A DNA stretch of 64,000 bases from Nodosilinea nodulosa PCC 7104. Its GTDB lineage: Bacteria; Cyanobacteriota; Cyanobacteriia; Phormidesmidales; Phormidesmidaceae. This document shows, in pieces, positions 27,601 to 36,017 of this stretch. Position 1 is the stretch's first letter, and the number at the start of each line of letters is the position of its first letter. Location: contig NZ_JH976537.1 in the NCBI RefSeq assembly GCF_000309385.1, forward strand, positions 1,197,425 to 1,261,424. The letters are read 5' to 3'. The notes under the pieces are model-generated. The model was not told where the DNA came from and ran no database searches. It was given only the letters and a program-made list of their open reading frames with translations. Made by a program: the position numbers and the translations under genes.

Positions 27601-27930
27601 CCGCTGCTGCCACAGCGCCGACCAATCGATGCCCACCACCACGGCTTCAGCCTGTCCTGCAAACACCCCGGCCTCGGTGGGCGGAATCACGGTTTGGCCC
27701 AGCCACACCCCTCGGGGCGAAACGCCGCGCAATCTCCCCAGCCGCACCGGACGATCCAGGGCGCTTGAGAGCGTCTGTTCTACTTGTTTGTGAACACTCC
27801 GCTCGGCCAGCGTGCCCCCCAGCACCGTCACCGCTAAGGCGCCCGCCAGCCCCAGCAGCACCGAAGCTGCCATTGTTTTGGGCCTAGGCACTGGCCGACG
27901 ACGCCAGGCATTCGGGTGGGCAAGGGACAT
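24652..27930 (-). CDS. TamB-like N-terminus fused to unknown domain
   Basis: A 1092-aa protein. It has a basic start and one membrane anchor (about 20-40), then a region like the N-terminus of cyanobacterial TamB/DUF490 proteins: LSSALDRPVRLGRLRGVSPRGV, then VGIDWSALWQQRALRATVTL, and repeated amphipathic beta-strand units to about residue 420. From about residue 430 a mainly helical region of about 660 residues follows that I do not recognise. It is not the usual TamB C-terminus. The anchor and beta region suggest a periplasmic, lipid-transport-like or envelope role. Monocistronic by position, with a 104-bp palindromic repeat upstream. Confidence 0.75.
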   Translation of the reverse strand: MSLAHPNAWRRRPVPRPKTMAASVLLGLAGALAVTVLGGTLAERSVHKQVEQTLSSALDRPVRLGRLRGVSPRGVWLGQTVIPPTEAGVFAGQAEAVVVGIDWSALWQQRALRATVTLVQPRVVAALPEDLGDLLEDASLPDSSGSSLAALAWLRVEGGRLTVRGTTADPAIAQPLTLAGIQATVHRAGGRSPVAFTVTGQINQGQIQASGTLGGVPRSLALTAQTRGLPLSSLNLLLPSVVTLRAGTLDSTLTVASAVGSGVWQVSGTAAVQGGQGALGQAQLALDRLRSRLGFEGQRITLTDTHLQIGPLSFDAAGTVDRQAGYNLAAQVAPMTAADLRGLVGDRLPIHSAQPWQGQGQITGSLQDPTVALQPSLALAPPGQFVLDLGSLALALGLHAQALPPRAWLGPIEGATYQFGRDGAWFTLSDGTVVPPLSESAYRRASGILGSDLRPALDRKFFWFLQTSPYVTAIAADLARGQLQAYRQGSRFDTDRFFLEYFVPVYAESSRAAGLDPGEALWMLDHSLRTLHDPLLRHPDARPITSGAGRVGSFWAGEQLLSMQQLLARPLLAQSGPTGQLTRLALIKQLDASTSLPSRRLSSTPELMAKIPNVTVGAEEGAIALSLGMMRFEGEGIYPEQLRSLAAAIEQNELDKHALRTTITAKMERLATEHRTDLGFALLRFTDRDWASVGLGQHLFPGGAAQLTGSNTLSVMVSRQEKAGYSLEAAYQNSRLLLLEMLAGAAQDPKGDRLLYAVLKDYAFSPRFWQILAHNEPFLAARFSAIAADTRAYQTLAQQGAALHEAFYATLITTDQDIGVSAALKQAVGFEAHLARLLDQAFAPADPADPRYRAFRRSLAIYLREAPDISVYGGSEAALRAYGQETLNVQELIAVDVADAPRIRAMVRLYHEALANGLITDWDEAGFQRILLTGALLAAGVERSALPADLQGVGFPSAEFRRDLLFVVGVEGSLVEATRLGIQAHDYRVSFQPVDLPDYRSPPLNGADPASCPSQPYIAAIALGAASSFVWDAEAQRVVLRRGSTRCPLPEDWTALFFPALLESVPLEQSQAGCDRLQASLQVAKRLEAGIF

Positions 27931-28091
27931 AGGGACGGCGCTGACAGAACAGCCGACAACGGTATCAGCACTACCTCAATAAAGCCGTAAAGTTATTTGA
28001 ATTCTTGCCAGCAAGAACGCCGATCGCCCGCCAGCGGGGAATGCGGAGGGCGGGTAAGCTAGCCAGAGTTTTGCTGGAAAATCCGGCATTA

Positions 28092-28195
28092 TATAGCCAT
28101 AGCCACGTTGGTTAGGACATCCAAAACTCCTATGGACGTTCAAACGTTTGAACGTTCACAGGAGACCTGTCTTAACCAGACTGGCTACATCTATA
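28092..28195. repeat. 104-bp palindromic element
   Basis: An imperfect palindrome with TATAG/CTATA ends, arms carrying TTGGTTAGGACA and TGTCTTAACCAG, and central core GACGTTCAAACGTTTGAACGTT. Other full-length copies are at 36880-36983 (opposite orientation), 58394-58497 and 14755-14858. It has no coding capacity and resembles a MITE or REP-type element. Confidence 0.85.
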
Positions 28196-28299
28196 GCTGC
28201 CCCAGTTTTCAGCCACGACTAGCGTTGATGTCCTGAGCGCAACGGCCATGGCTATAAAAACCCTGGCGCTTTTGCGCCAGCGGCGGCTGAACTACTGCT

Positions 28300-29130
28300 T
28301 CACGGCTGATCCCGGTAAAAGGTTTCCAGGCTGCTGCGATCGCCGACAAAGCGCCAGTGCCAGGGTTCAAAGGACACCCCCTGTTCGTTGTCGAGCGGAA
28401 ACGAGAGCTCAAAGTTGTAGTGCACAGCGTTGGTCTTGAGCCACTCGTAGGTGGGGGTGTTGGCAAACTCTGGCACCACATTGGTGCCGGGCTGGTTACC
28501 GTCCCCCAGATCGATTGCATAGCCGGTGTGGTGCTCGCTGTAGCCCGGCGGGGCGCTCACCTCGGCGCGGGTTTGGGCATCCTGGCCGCGCTCGGCCTTG
28601 AGGCTAAAGAAAATTTTCTCCTGCTCGGCCTGGGAGCGAAAGCCCGACAGCGGCACCAGCCTCACCCCATCGCGGGCGGCGGCCTTGGTCATGGCCTCAT
28701 ACTGGGCAGCGGCGGCGGGGCGCATGCGAATGCTGGCGTTCATAGACAGGGGAACCAGCTCATCGGCCGGGGCCTCGTCGAAGGCGTGGTGGTGGAACAG
28801 GGTAGTGCTGGAGGGAGCCAGTTGGGAGGCGACATTGCGACTGGCCTCGGGCGCGGAGTCGCCGCTGCCGGGGGAGGCGATAGCCCCGTCGGTAGCCCCT
28901 GCAGAGCGATTGATCATGGCCTTGAACGGCTGATTGACCTCAGCGGCAGAAAACCCGCTGGTCTGATACCAGGCCACCAGCCCGCCCGCCGCCAGGGCCA
29001 GCATCGCCAGCCCCAGGGTCCGCCGCAGCCATCGGGTCCGCCGCAGCCAGGCGGGCTGGTCTTGTTCTGAGGGGGGCAGGGGCAGGTCGCGGGCCGCTTG
29101 GGGAATATCATCGAAGGGAGACATGGTCAT
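28300..29130 (-). CDS. D-Ala-D-Ala carboxypeptidase, VanY type (M15)
   Basis: This 276-aa zinc peptidase trims the terminal D-alanine of peptidoglycan stem peptides. A proline-rich cytoplasmic start leads to one membrane helix (about 35-55), a linker, and the M15B domain from about 125. Catalytic features: LSGFRSQAEQEKIFF, zinc-binding SEHHTGYAIDLGD, and the final EPWHWRFVG. Anchored in the inner membrane with the active domain in the periplasm. Divergent from the AEC transporter gene. No vanA-like genes accompany it, so a house-keeping role in cell-wall remodelling is most likely. Confidence 0.92.
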   Translation of the reverse strand: MTMSPFDDIPQAARDLPLPPSEQDQPAWLRRTRWLRRTLGLAMLALAAGGLVAWYQTSGFSAAEVNQPFKAMINRSAGATDGAIASPGSGDSAPEASRNVASQLAPSSTTLFHHHAFDEAPADELVPLSMNASIRMRPAAAAQYEAMTKAAARDGVRLVPLSGFRSQAEQEKIFFSLKAERGQDAQTRAEVSAPPGYSEHHTGYAIDLGDGNQPGTNVVPEFANTPTYEWLKTNAVHYNFELSFPLDNEQGVSFEPWHWRFVGDRSSLETFYRDQP

Positions 29131-29316
29131 TCGCTTCCGGCAAAGCTCTACCCATTATGGCTCGATGCGCCGCGATCGCAACTTGGATCGCGGCGCATCG
29201 GGCCAGGCTTACCCCAAATCTTAGCCGCGCCTGTCACAATCTCAGTGCGGAGGCTGACAGCATCCTCCCAGCGCCGATCATCGAGGGCCAGTATTTTGCC
29301 ACCGCTTGAGGTATTG

Positions 29317-30288
29317 ATGCGCCTGTACGGGCCAATTGGGGCTGGGGTCTGCGCTGGCATTGTCCTCGGTGCATTACTCCACCGCTTTGCCCCGCACCCT
29401 GGGGAACCCCAGGGACTGTACCAGCAGGTGCCCCTGCGGCTGGGTCGATTTTTGTTTTGGCTGGGCATTCCCCTCAGCATTGTGGGCTTCATGCGCCGGG
29501 CCGATCTGTCCGGCAACCTGTACCTGGCTCCGGTGGTGGCCTGGGTCGCTATTTTGCTGGGTCTCCTGTGCAGCCGCCTGTGGATTCGCGCCGATCGCGC
29601 CCCTTGGCCGCGACCAACCCAGGGCAGCTTTTCCCTGGCCGCGATGCTGGGCAACACAGGCTACATTGGCTACCCGGTGGTGCTGCTGCTGCCCCAGCTG
29701 GGCGTAGGCGTGTTTGGCTGGGCCCTGTTTTACGACGCCCTGGGCACGCTGCTCGGCTCCTACGGGCTGGGGGCAATTTTGGCCGCAGAGCTGGGCGGCC
29801 CCGGTCCCAAAACTGCCCAGCCCCGGCAGCGGCAATGGTCAACCAGGCTACGGGCCGTGGGGCAAAATCCGATTATCCTGGCCTTTGGTCTGGGTTTGGG
29901 GCTCAAGGCGATCGCTCTGCCCGCCTGGCTTGACCTGGGTCTGTACCAATTTGCCTGGGCTATTGTGGTGCTGTCGCTGGTGCTGATGGGGCTGCGCATT
30001 CAGCAGCTGAGCTCGTGGCGGCATCTGCACCGGGCCACCGTAGCCGTGGTGATTAAAATGCTGGTATTGCCCCTGGCCGTGGGCCTGGGCTTAACCCTGC
30101 TGGGGGTAGATGGCCCGCCGCGACTGGTCATGATCCTCCAGGCGGGAATGCCCTGCGCCTTTTCAAATCTGGTGCTGGCCGAGGCCTACGACCTCGATCG
30201 CGATCTGTCGGTGACCTGCGTTGGGCTGAGTTCGGCCAGCCTGCTGTTGACCCTGCCCCTCTGGCTGTGGGCGTTTTCTGGGGAGTAA
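29317..30288 (+). CDS. AEC family transporter (auxin efflux carrier fold)
   Basis: A 323-aa membrane protein with about ten hydrophobic helices in two halves. The AEC pattern is visible in the glycine-rich helix MLGNTGYIGYPVVLLLPQLG and in the C-terminal MPCAFSNLVLAEAYDLDRDL. Bacterial AEC proteins export organic anions or amino-acid derivatives; the substrate here is unknown. The ATG at 29317 has GAGG six bases upstream; the longer frame covers the divergent promoter region. The next gene starts 4 bp after its stop, so they are probably co-transcribed. Confidence 0.85.
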   Translation: MRLYGPIGAGVCAGIVLGALLHRFAPHPGEPQGLYQQVPLRLGRFLFWLGIPLSIVGFMRRADLSGNLYLAPVVAWVAILLGLLCSRLWIRADRAPWPRPTQGSFSLAAMLGNTGYIGYPVVLLLPQLGVGVFGWALFYDALGTLLGSYGLGAILAAELGGPGPKTAQPRQRQWSTRLRAVGQNPIILAFGLGLGLKAIALPAWLDLGLYQFAWAIVVLSLVLMGLRIQQLSSWRHLHRATVAVVIKMLVLPLAVGLGLTLLGVDGPPRLVMILQAGMPCAFSNLVLAEAYDLDRDLSVTCVGLSSASLLLTLPLWLWAFSGE

Positions 30289-30292
30289 GACC

Positions 30293-30889
30293 ATGATCAC
30301 TCGATGGACAACGCCCGCTCGCTGGTGCGGCCTTTTGCTCTGGGTTGGGCTCGCCGTTCTGGGCGGCGGGCTGCTGGGGGCCGCTCCCCCTGGACAGGCC
30401 CAGGTCTCATCCGAGTCACCCCCCCTTTCTGGAGTCTCACCGCAGCCCCTGCTGCGGGCCGGAGACAGCGGACCCCAGGTCAGCCAGCTTCAGCTTGAGT
30501 TAGCCAGCCTGGGATTTTATGCCCAGACCGTAGACGGTATCTATGGGGCCGATACGGTTGCAGCCGTGCGATCGCTCCAGCAGCGGCAGGGCATCGCCAG
30601 CGATGGAGTTGTGGGCCGCCAAACCTGGCTCGCCCTGGAAGCCGCCCTTCGCCAAGGCATCCTGAAGCTGCCCGTGCCGATGCTCCAGGCCAACACCCTG
30701 GTCTTTACGCCCCTGGTGGTGGCGACCCCAGCGCCGCCGCCCTCGGCGCTCTGGCTGGCCCTCATGCCCCTGGTACCCATTGTCGGCGGGCTCTTGACCT
30801 ATCTCCACCGCCGCCTGCAGCATCAGCAGATATTTCAGCGGCAGCGACCCCGGCGGCGATCGCCCCCCAAACCCCGCCTGCCCCGGTAG
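30293..30889 (+). CDS. Peptidoglycan-binding domain membrane protein
   Basis: A 198-aa protein with an N-terminal signal or anchor helix (about 13-36), a linker, and a PG_binding_1 domain (about 58-120). The domain has LRAGDSGPQVSQLQLELASLG, YGADTVAAVRSLQ and DGVVGRQTWLAL. A second hydrophobic helix (about 150-170) and a strongly basic tail follow. The domain binds peptidoglycan non-catalytically; no hydrolase domain is attached. It starts 4 bp behind the AEC transporter gene. Confidence 0.88.
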   Translation: MITRWTTPARWCGLLLWVGLAVLGGGLLGAAPPGQAQVSSESPPLSGVSPQPLLRAGDSGPQVSQLQLELASLGFYAQTVDGIYGADTVAAVRSLQQRQGIASDGVVGRQTWLALEAALRQGILKLPVPMLQANTLVFTPLVVATPAPPPSALWLALMPLVPIVGGLLTYLHRRLQHQQIFQRQRPRRRSPPKPRLPR

Positions 30890-31405
30890 GCCATGTTTTC
30901 TCTGCCCGGGGGACGATGACAGGGCTGCCCCGCCAGTCGCCCGTAACGCTTTTTGCTGAGCAGCGAGCTAAATCTAAAGAAAAGGTACAAAAATAGCGAT
31001 CGCTCCCCCTCCCAGAGGGCACCATAAATAAGATTAATACAGGTTCAAGCTGCGTCGGAGGCCTTACCCGCTGTAACCATGCGTAGCCCAGTCTGACCCC
31101 GGCTGATAAGGCCAGCCCTGACGTGCAAGCGCCTTAGGGCGCTGGTTGGTTGTCCGGTTTGGGGCTGGTTTGCCCACTGCTTGTCACTGCGTTAGCTGAG
31201 GCTAGAGATGCCGTAATACCCCTGGCCATAGGGCATTGCCCTGCCCCGTGGATATGAAAGCTACGGCTCCATCAGCAGTTTTTGGTCACTACTAATAACT
31301 TTGCCCTTAGCCTGCCCCTGCATCAGCCTGCCGCATGCCGTTATCAGACGGGGCGCTGCGGTTTCTGTTTCTTTGCCCATACATCCCTGTTTCCTGGAGA
31401 ACCCT
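30890..31405 (+). other. Gene-free leader with possible structured RNA
   Basis: 515 bp with no credible frame ahead of the CBS-protein gene. Around 31112-31168 the sequence can fold into a nested hairpin. The outer stem is CCAGCCC/GGGCTGG and the inner stem AGCGCC/GGCGCT with a TTAG loop. Another short palindrome AGGGCATTGCCCT lies about 31226-31238. No known riboswitch or 6S consensus was recognised. It could be a long 5' leader or a small RNA. Confidence 0.35.
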
Positions 31406-31804
31406 ATGCTGACCGTTGCCGACATCATGACCCCAAACGTCACCACTATTGCCAGTGGCGCTACCGTGGCCGAGGCCATATACCTGATGCAGCATCGGCA
31501 GATTCGAGCACTGCTGGTTGAGCACCGCGACCAGGACATGCCCTTTGGCATGGTGACCGAGCGCGACATTGTCTATACCGTGGTGGCCCGTGGACATGAC
31601 CCTGCCAAGGTTTTGGTACAGGATATTATGCGGCAGCCCTGCATTTCCCTCGACCCCGGCCTCACGGTTCAGGAAGCTTCTCAGATGCTCTCAGACACTG
31701 GGGTACAGCGCGCCCCTGTGGTTCAGGATGGGGAGCTGCTGGGGGTCATTTCTGTCACCGATATCCTCATGCGGGGCATGCCAGCGCTGTCGCTGAGCCA
31801 TTAG
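31406..31804 (+). CDS. Two-CBS-domain protein
   Basis: A 132-aa protein made of a tandem CBS pair (Bateman module). CBS1 is about 5-60 (VADIMTPNVTTIASGATVAEA ending in GMVTERDIV) and CBS2 about 70-128 (DIMRQPCISLDPGLTVQEA ending in GVISVTDILM). Such modules bind adenine nucleotides and act as energy or redox sensors, often in trans. The ATG at 31406 has CTGGAGA eight bases before it. Convergent with malQ. Confidence 0.9.
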   Translation: MLTVADIMTPNVTTIASGATVAEAIYLMQHRQIRALLVEHRDQDMPFGMVTERDIVYTVVARGHDPAKVLVQDIMRQPCISLDPGLTVQEASQMLSDTGVQRAPVVQDGELLGVISVTDILMRGMPALSLSH

Positions 31805-31813
31805 ATTAAGAGC

Positions 31814-31855
31814 AAGGAGGTGAGAGAAAATGCCACATTATTTTCTCATCTCCTT
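31814..31855. terminator. Bidirectional hairpin between CBS gene and malQ
   Basis: An imperfect palindrome AAGGAGGTGAGAGAAAAT ... ATTTTCTCATCTCCTT lies between the two convergent stops. There is no strong U-run outside the stem, so termination efficiency is uncertain. Its position suits both genes. Confidence 0.5.
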
Positions 31856-31861
31856 ACCCAC

Positions 31862-33373
31862 TCACTCACTCCGGTTCGGTGCCCGGTTAGCCAGCTCTGT
31901 AAGCCAGCGCAGGCGATCGCGCACCTCGGTCGTCAGTACGTCAGCCTGGTAGCGCCATCCCCAGTTGCCTTCAGACAGGCCGGGGGTGTTCATGCGGCAG
32001 TCGCTGCCGTAGCCCAGTACGTCTTGCAGGGGCACGATCGCCTGGTTGGCCACCGACATCAGCGCTATCCGAATCATGGTCCAGTGAATGCCTTCGGGGC
32101 TGAGGCAGCCGACGAACTGCACCAGGCGATTGCGTTCGTAATCGGATATTTTTTCAAACCAGCCGACGGTGGTGTCGTTGTCGTGGGTGCCGGTGTAGAC
32201 CACGCTGTTGGCCACATAGTTGAAGGGCAGGTAGGGGTTGTCGCTGCCGCCGCCAAAGGCAAAGTGCAAAATTTTCATGCCCGGAAACTCAAACTCATCC
32301 CGCAGCGCCTCGACCTCTGGGGTGATCACCCCCAGATCTTCGGCCATGATGGGCAGGGTGCCGAGCTTTTGGCGCACGGTTTCAAACAGTTCGGCCCCCG
32401 GGGCCTCAATCCATGTACCGTTCATAGCGGTGGTCTCTCCGGCTGGCACCCCCCAGTAGGCCTCTAGCCCCCGAAAGTGGTCAACCCGGATGATATCTAC
32501 ATAGTCCAGCAGCGCGTCGATGCGCTGAATCCACCAGTTAAAGCCGCGACTTTTCAGCTCTTCCCAGTTGTAGGTGGGGTTGCCCCAAAGCTGCCCAGTT
32601 TCGCTGAAGTAGTCGGGCGGCACTCCGGCCATCAGCGCTGGGGCCAGGGTTTCGCCATCGAGCATAAAGTTGTGGGGAAAGGCCCACACGTCGACGCTGT
32701 CGTGGGCGACGTAGATGGGAATATCGCCGATGATTTGAATCTGGCGATCGCGGGCGTATTCCCGCAGCGCCTGCCACTGACGGTGAAACTCAAACTGCAA
32801 AAACTTGTGGCAAAAAATATCGCTGGCCAGCTTTTCTCGCCATTCGGCCATAGCCTCCGGCTCGCGGCGGGCGAGAGAACTGGGCCACTCCGTCCAGCCT
32901 GCGCCCCCGTGGGCATTTTTCAACGCCATAAAGAAGGCAAAATCATCCACCCAAAAATGACATTCTTCGCTGAACTGGGCCAGGGCATGTTTGTCTTCAT
33001 CGGACACGATTTCGTGAAACCGACTAGCCGCCCGTTCTAGCAGCCGCATTTTAATCGGAATCACCTCGTCAAAATTCACCTGATGAGGTGAAAACTGCTC
33101 AAGATCATGCAGCTCGTCGGGGTAGAGCAGGGAGCGATCGCACAGCATCTCCAGACTAATCAGCAGCGGGTTGCCCGCCATGGATGAGTAGGACAGGTAG
33201 GGCGAATTGCCGTGGCCCGTTGGCCCCAGAGGAAGCACCTGCCAGAGCTGTTGACGGGTGTCTGCCAAAAAATCTACAAAATGGTAGGCTTCTGGACCTA
33301 AATCGCCAATGCCAAACCGACTAGGTAGCGACGTAGGATGCAGCAAAATGCCGCTGGCTCTGGGAAAGGGCAT
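31862..33373 (-). CDS. malQ: 4-alpha-glucanotransferase (amylomaltase)
   Basis: This 503-aa GH77 enzyme transfers alpha-1,4-glucan segments and works in glycogen or maltodextrin metabolism in the cytoplasm. Motifs: N-terminal GILLHPTSLPSRFGIGDLG, nucleophile aspartate in IIRVDHFRGLEAYW, acid/base glutamate in AEDLGVITPEV, and the third aspartate in YTGTHDNDTTVGW. The length is that of the bacterial/plant D-enzyme class. The ATG at 33373 is where homology begins. Monocistronic by position. Confidence 0.97.
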   Translation of the reverse strand: MPFPRASGILLHPTSLPSRFGIGDLGPEAYHFVDFLADTRQQLWQVLPLGPTGHGNSPYLSYSSMAGNPLLISLEMLCDRSLLYPDELHDLEQFSPHQVNFDEVIPIKMRLLERAASRFHEIVSDEDKHALAQFSEECHFWVDDFAFFMALKNAHGGAGWTEWPSSLARREPEAMAEWREKLASDIFCHKFLQFEFHRQWQALREYARDRQIQIIGDIPIYVAHDSVDVWAFPHNFMLDGETLAPALMAGVPPDYFSETGQLWGNPTYNWEELKSRGFNWWIQRIDALLDYVDIIRVDHFRGLEAYWGVPAGETTAMNGTWIEAPGAELFETVRQKLGTLPIMAEDLGVITPEVEALRDEFEFPGMKILHFAFGGGSDNPYLPFNYVANSVVYTGTHDNDTTVGWFEKISDYERNRLVQFVGCLSPEGIHWTMIRIALMSVANQAIVPLQDVLGYGSDCRMNTPGLSEGNWGWRYQADVLTTEVRDRLRWLTELANRAPNRSE

Positions 33374-33480
33374 AGTTAGCTCTATTAAATTCCTGCTGAC
33401 TCTAGCACGGCCCACGGGGGCGGATCGGCTACCCAGAGAGTTATTTTAGGTTGAACGAATTTTCCGTAAAGCCATTCCCC

Positions 33481-33921
33481 ATGACCGCCTACCGCAACCC
33501 AGCCCCCACCGTTGACATTATTATCGAACTGCTGCACCATCCCCACCGCCCCATCGTGCTGATCGAGCGCCACCACGAGCCCCTGGGCTGGGCGCTGCCC
33601 GGCGGCTTTGTCGACTACGGCGAAAGCGTCGAAACCGCCGCCCGCCGAGAAGCCCTGGAAGAAACCGCCCTTACGATTGAACTGGTTGAACAGTTCGCGG
33701 TCTACTCCGACCCGGCCCGCGACCCCCGCAAACACACCATTAGCATTGTGTTTTTGGCGACTGCCACCACCGACCCCGTCGCTGGCGACGACGCCAAATC
33801 CGCCGTCATAGTCAACCCCTGGGAGATACCAAACAATCTTTGCTTTGATCACGATCGCATTTTGCGCGATTATTGGCAGTACCGCTTCTATGGCCAGCGG
33901 CCTCGGTTCGGGAGTGGATGA
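33481..33921 (+). CDS. Nudix hydrolase
   Basis: A 146-aa Nudix-fold hydrolase with the box GGFVDYGESVETAARREALE followed by ETAL, where the usual glycine of EExGU is alanine. The acidic metal ligands are kept. The start TVDIIIELLHHPHRPIVLIER and the substitution RDPRKHTISIVFL resemble ADP-ribose pyrophosphatase-type members, and the substrate is probably a nucleoside diphosphate derivative. The ATG at 33481 is preferred. An octamer repeat tract begins at its stop codon. Confidence 0.88.
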   Translation: MTAYRNPAPTVDIIIELLHHPHRPIVLIERHHEPLGWALPGGFVDYGESVETAARREALEETALTIELVEQFAVYSDPARDPRKHTISIVFLATATTDPVAGDDAKSAVIVNPWEIPNNLCFDHDRILRDYWQYRFYGQRPRFGSG

Positions 33922-34051
33922 GTGGGTGTGTGGATGCGTGGATGCGTGGATGCGTGGATGACTTAAGTACAGTCCAATCACCCCACCACCCCATCACCCA
34001 TCCACCCCAACTCCCCAACTCCCCTATCTCCCCCAACTCCCCAACTCCCCT
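33912..34051. repeat. Octamer tracts between Nudix gene and ridA
   Basis: Near 33924-33960 GTGGATGC is repeated in tandem. After a short spacer, a G-free run of about 70 bases made of CCCCATCA, CCCATCCA and CCCCAACT units reaches the ATG at 34052. The GTGGAT and ATCCAC parts are inverted relative to each other. There is no ribosome binding site in front of the next gene. Confidence 0.65.
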
Positions 34052-34441
34052 ATGCAGCGCACCATCATCAACACCCCCACCGCTCCCGCCCCCGTCGGCC
34101 CCTACAACCAGGCAGTAGCCGCGACCGGGCAAATGCTCTTTGTCTCCGGTCAAGTTGCGCTCGACCCGGCCACCGGTGCACTGGTGGGGGAGGGGGATGT
34201 AGTAGCCCAAACGGAGCAGGTGATCGCCAATCTGAAGGCCATTCTGACCGCCGCTGGGGCCAGCTTCGACAACGTGGTCAAAACCTCGGTGTTTCTCAAA
34301 GACATGAACGACTTTGGCACCGTCAACGAGGTCTACGCCAAGTATTTTGGCGGCGACAATGCTCCGGCACGGGCCTGCGTCGAGGTGTCGCGCCTGCCCA
34401 AGGATGTGGCCGTAGAAATTGAGTGCATCGCGGTTCTGTAG
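34052..34441 (+). CDS. ridA: RidA family enamine/imine deaminase
   Basis: The 129-aa protein hydrolyses reactive 2-aminoacrylate-type enamines produced by PLP enzymes. The family marks are clear: [44 protein letters not shown] and the arginine in [20 protein letters not shown]. It forms trimers. The ATG follows a G-free C-rich repeat without a Shine-Dalgarno sequence. It precedes gshB by 77 bp and may share its transcript. Confidence 0.93.
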   Translation: MQRTIINTPTAPAPVGPYNQAVAATGQMLFVSGQVALDPATGALVGEGDVVAQTEQVIANLKAILTAAGASFDNVVKTSVFLKDMNDFGTVNEVYAKYFGGDNAPARACVEVSRLPKDVAVEIECIAVL

Positions 34442-34518
34442 CTGCCCTCAGCAAGTCCTCATGTTTCACCGATTTCTGCCATGCTAAAACTCTACCTGGA
34501 GTAAAGAGCAGAGCCGCC

Positions 34519-35478
34519 GTGAAGTTTGCATTCATTATCGACCCCATTGAGCGCCTTGACCCCGGCCACGACACCAGCGTGGCCATGATGGAAGCGGCCC
34601 AGCAGCGGGGGCACGAAGTCTGGATTACGTCCGCTAGCGCCCTCAGCGTGGTCGGGGCCAAAGCCCTGGCGCTGATGCAGCCGGTGCAATTTACTCCGGT
34701 GGAGCTGGTGGATGGCCGCTGGGTCGCTGCCGACCTCTGGTATGGGGTGGGGGAAGCCGTACAGCGCCCCCTGGAAGACATGGATGCGGTGTTTATGCGC
34801 ACCGACCCGCCGGTAACGGTGCCCTACCTCTACGCCACCTACATTCTCGACTATGTAGACCCGAGCAAAACGCGGGTGATCAACTCCCCCAGCGGTCTGC
34901 GGGCGGCGAACGAAAAAATGTACGCCCTACAGTTTACCGAGGCGATTCCCGAAACCATCGTCAGCCAGAGCAAGGCGGTGATTCGCGAGACCGTCGAGCG
35001 CTGGGGGGCTGCGGTGCTCAAGCCCCTGGGCGGCAAGGCTGGGGAAGGTATTTTGTTTTTGCAGGCGGGCGATCGCAACCTCAACTCCATGGTCGAAATC
35101 AGCACCCGCCAGGGCCAGGAGCCGGTGATGGTGCAGACCTACCTGCCCGCCGCCAAGGACGGCGATAAGCGGATTATTTTGCTCAACGGCGACCCCATTG
35201 GCGCAGTCAACCGCATTCCCACCGGCAGCGAGTTTCGCGGCAACATGGCGGTGGGCGGCCGGGTGGCCAAGGCCGACATTACCGATCGCGAGCTCGACAT
35301 CTGTCGCCAGCTCGCCCCCACCCTGCGCCGCGACGGCCTGTATTTTGTCGGCATCGACATCATCGGCGGCTACCTCACCGAGGTCAACGTCACCAGCCCC
35401 ACCGGCATTCGCGAAATCGATCGCCTCGACGGCGTGCGCCTGGGCGACCAGGTGATCGCCTGGGCCGAGCAGGGGTAA
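34519..35478 (+). CDS. gshB: Glutathione synthetase
   Basis: This 319-aa ATP-grasp ligase joins gamma-glutamylcysteine and glycine. It begins VKFAFIIDPIERLDPGHDTS, the typical prokaryotic GshB start, from a GTG at 34519. Further marks: DAVFMRTDPPVTVPYLYAT, VLKPLGGKAGEGI and the C-terminal GIDIIGGYLTEVNVTSPTGI. Cytoplasmic; part of redox defence, together with the msrA gene that ends a few bases behind it on the opposite strand. The longer frame to 34423 reads through the intergenic spacer and is rejected. Confidence 0.97.
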   Translation: MKFAFIIDPIERLDPGHDTSVAMMEAAQQRGHEVWITSASALSVVGAKALALMQPVQFTPVELVDGRWVAADLWYGVGEAVQRPLEDMDAVFMRTDPPVTVPYLYATYILDYVDPSKTRVINSPSGLRAANEKMYALQFTEAIPETIVSQSKAVIRETVERWGAAVLKPLGGKAGEGILFLQAGDRNLNSMVEISTRQGQEPVMVQTYLPAAKDGDKRIILLNGDPIGAVNRIPTGSEFRGNMAVGGRVAKADITDRELDICRQLAPTLRRDGLYFVGIDIIGGYLTEVNVTSPTGIREIDRLDGVRLGDQVIAWAEQG

Positions 35479-35483
35479 TTGTA

Positions 35484-35939
<456 letters not shown>

Positions 35940-36017
35940 GGTTTTAGGAACTTCAGGAAAACGCTCATCTTGAATTGTAGGGAAACGCTATAGTCCTGAC
36001 GGAGTGGCAGTGCTGTG

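Noticed and set aside
24677-27793. Long plus-strand frames opposite the 1092-aa gene
   Set aside because: Shadow frames produced by GC-rich codon use; they lack starts with ribosome binding sites and any domain.
33912-34051. CRISPR array
   Set aside because: Units are 8 bp without spacers; these are tandem microsatellite-type tracts.
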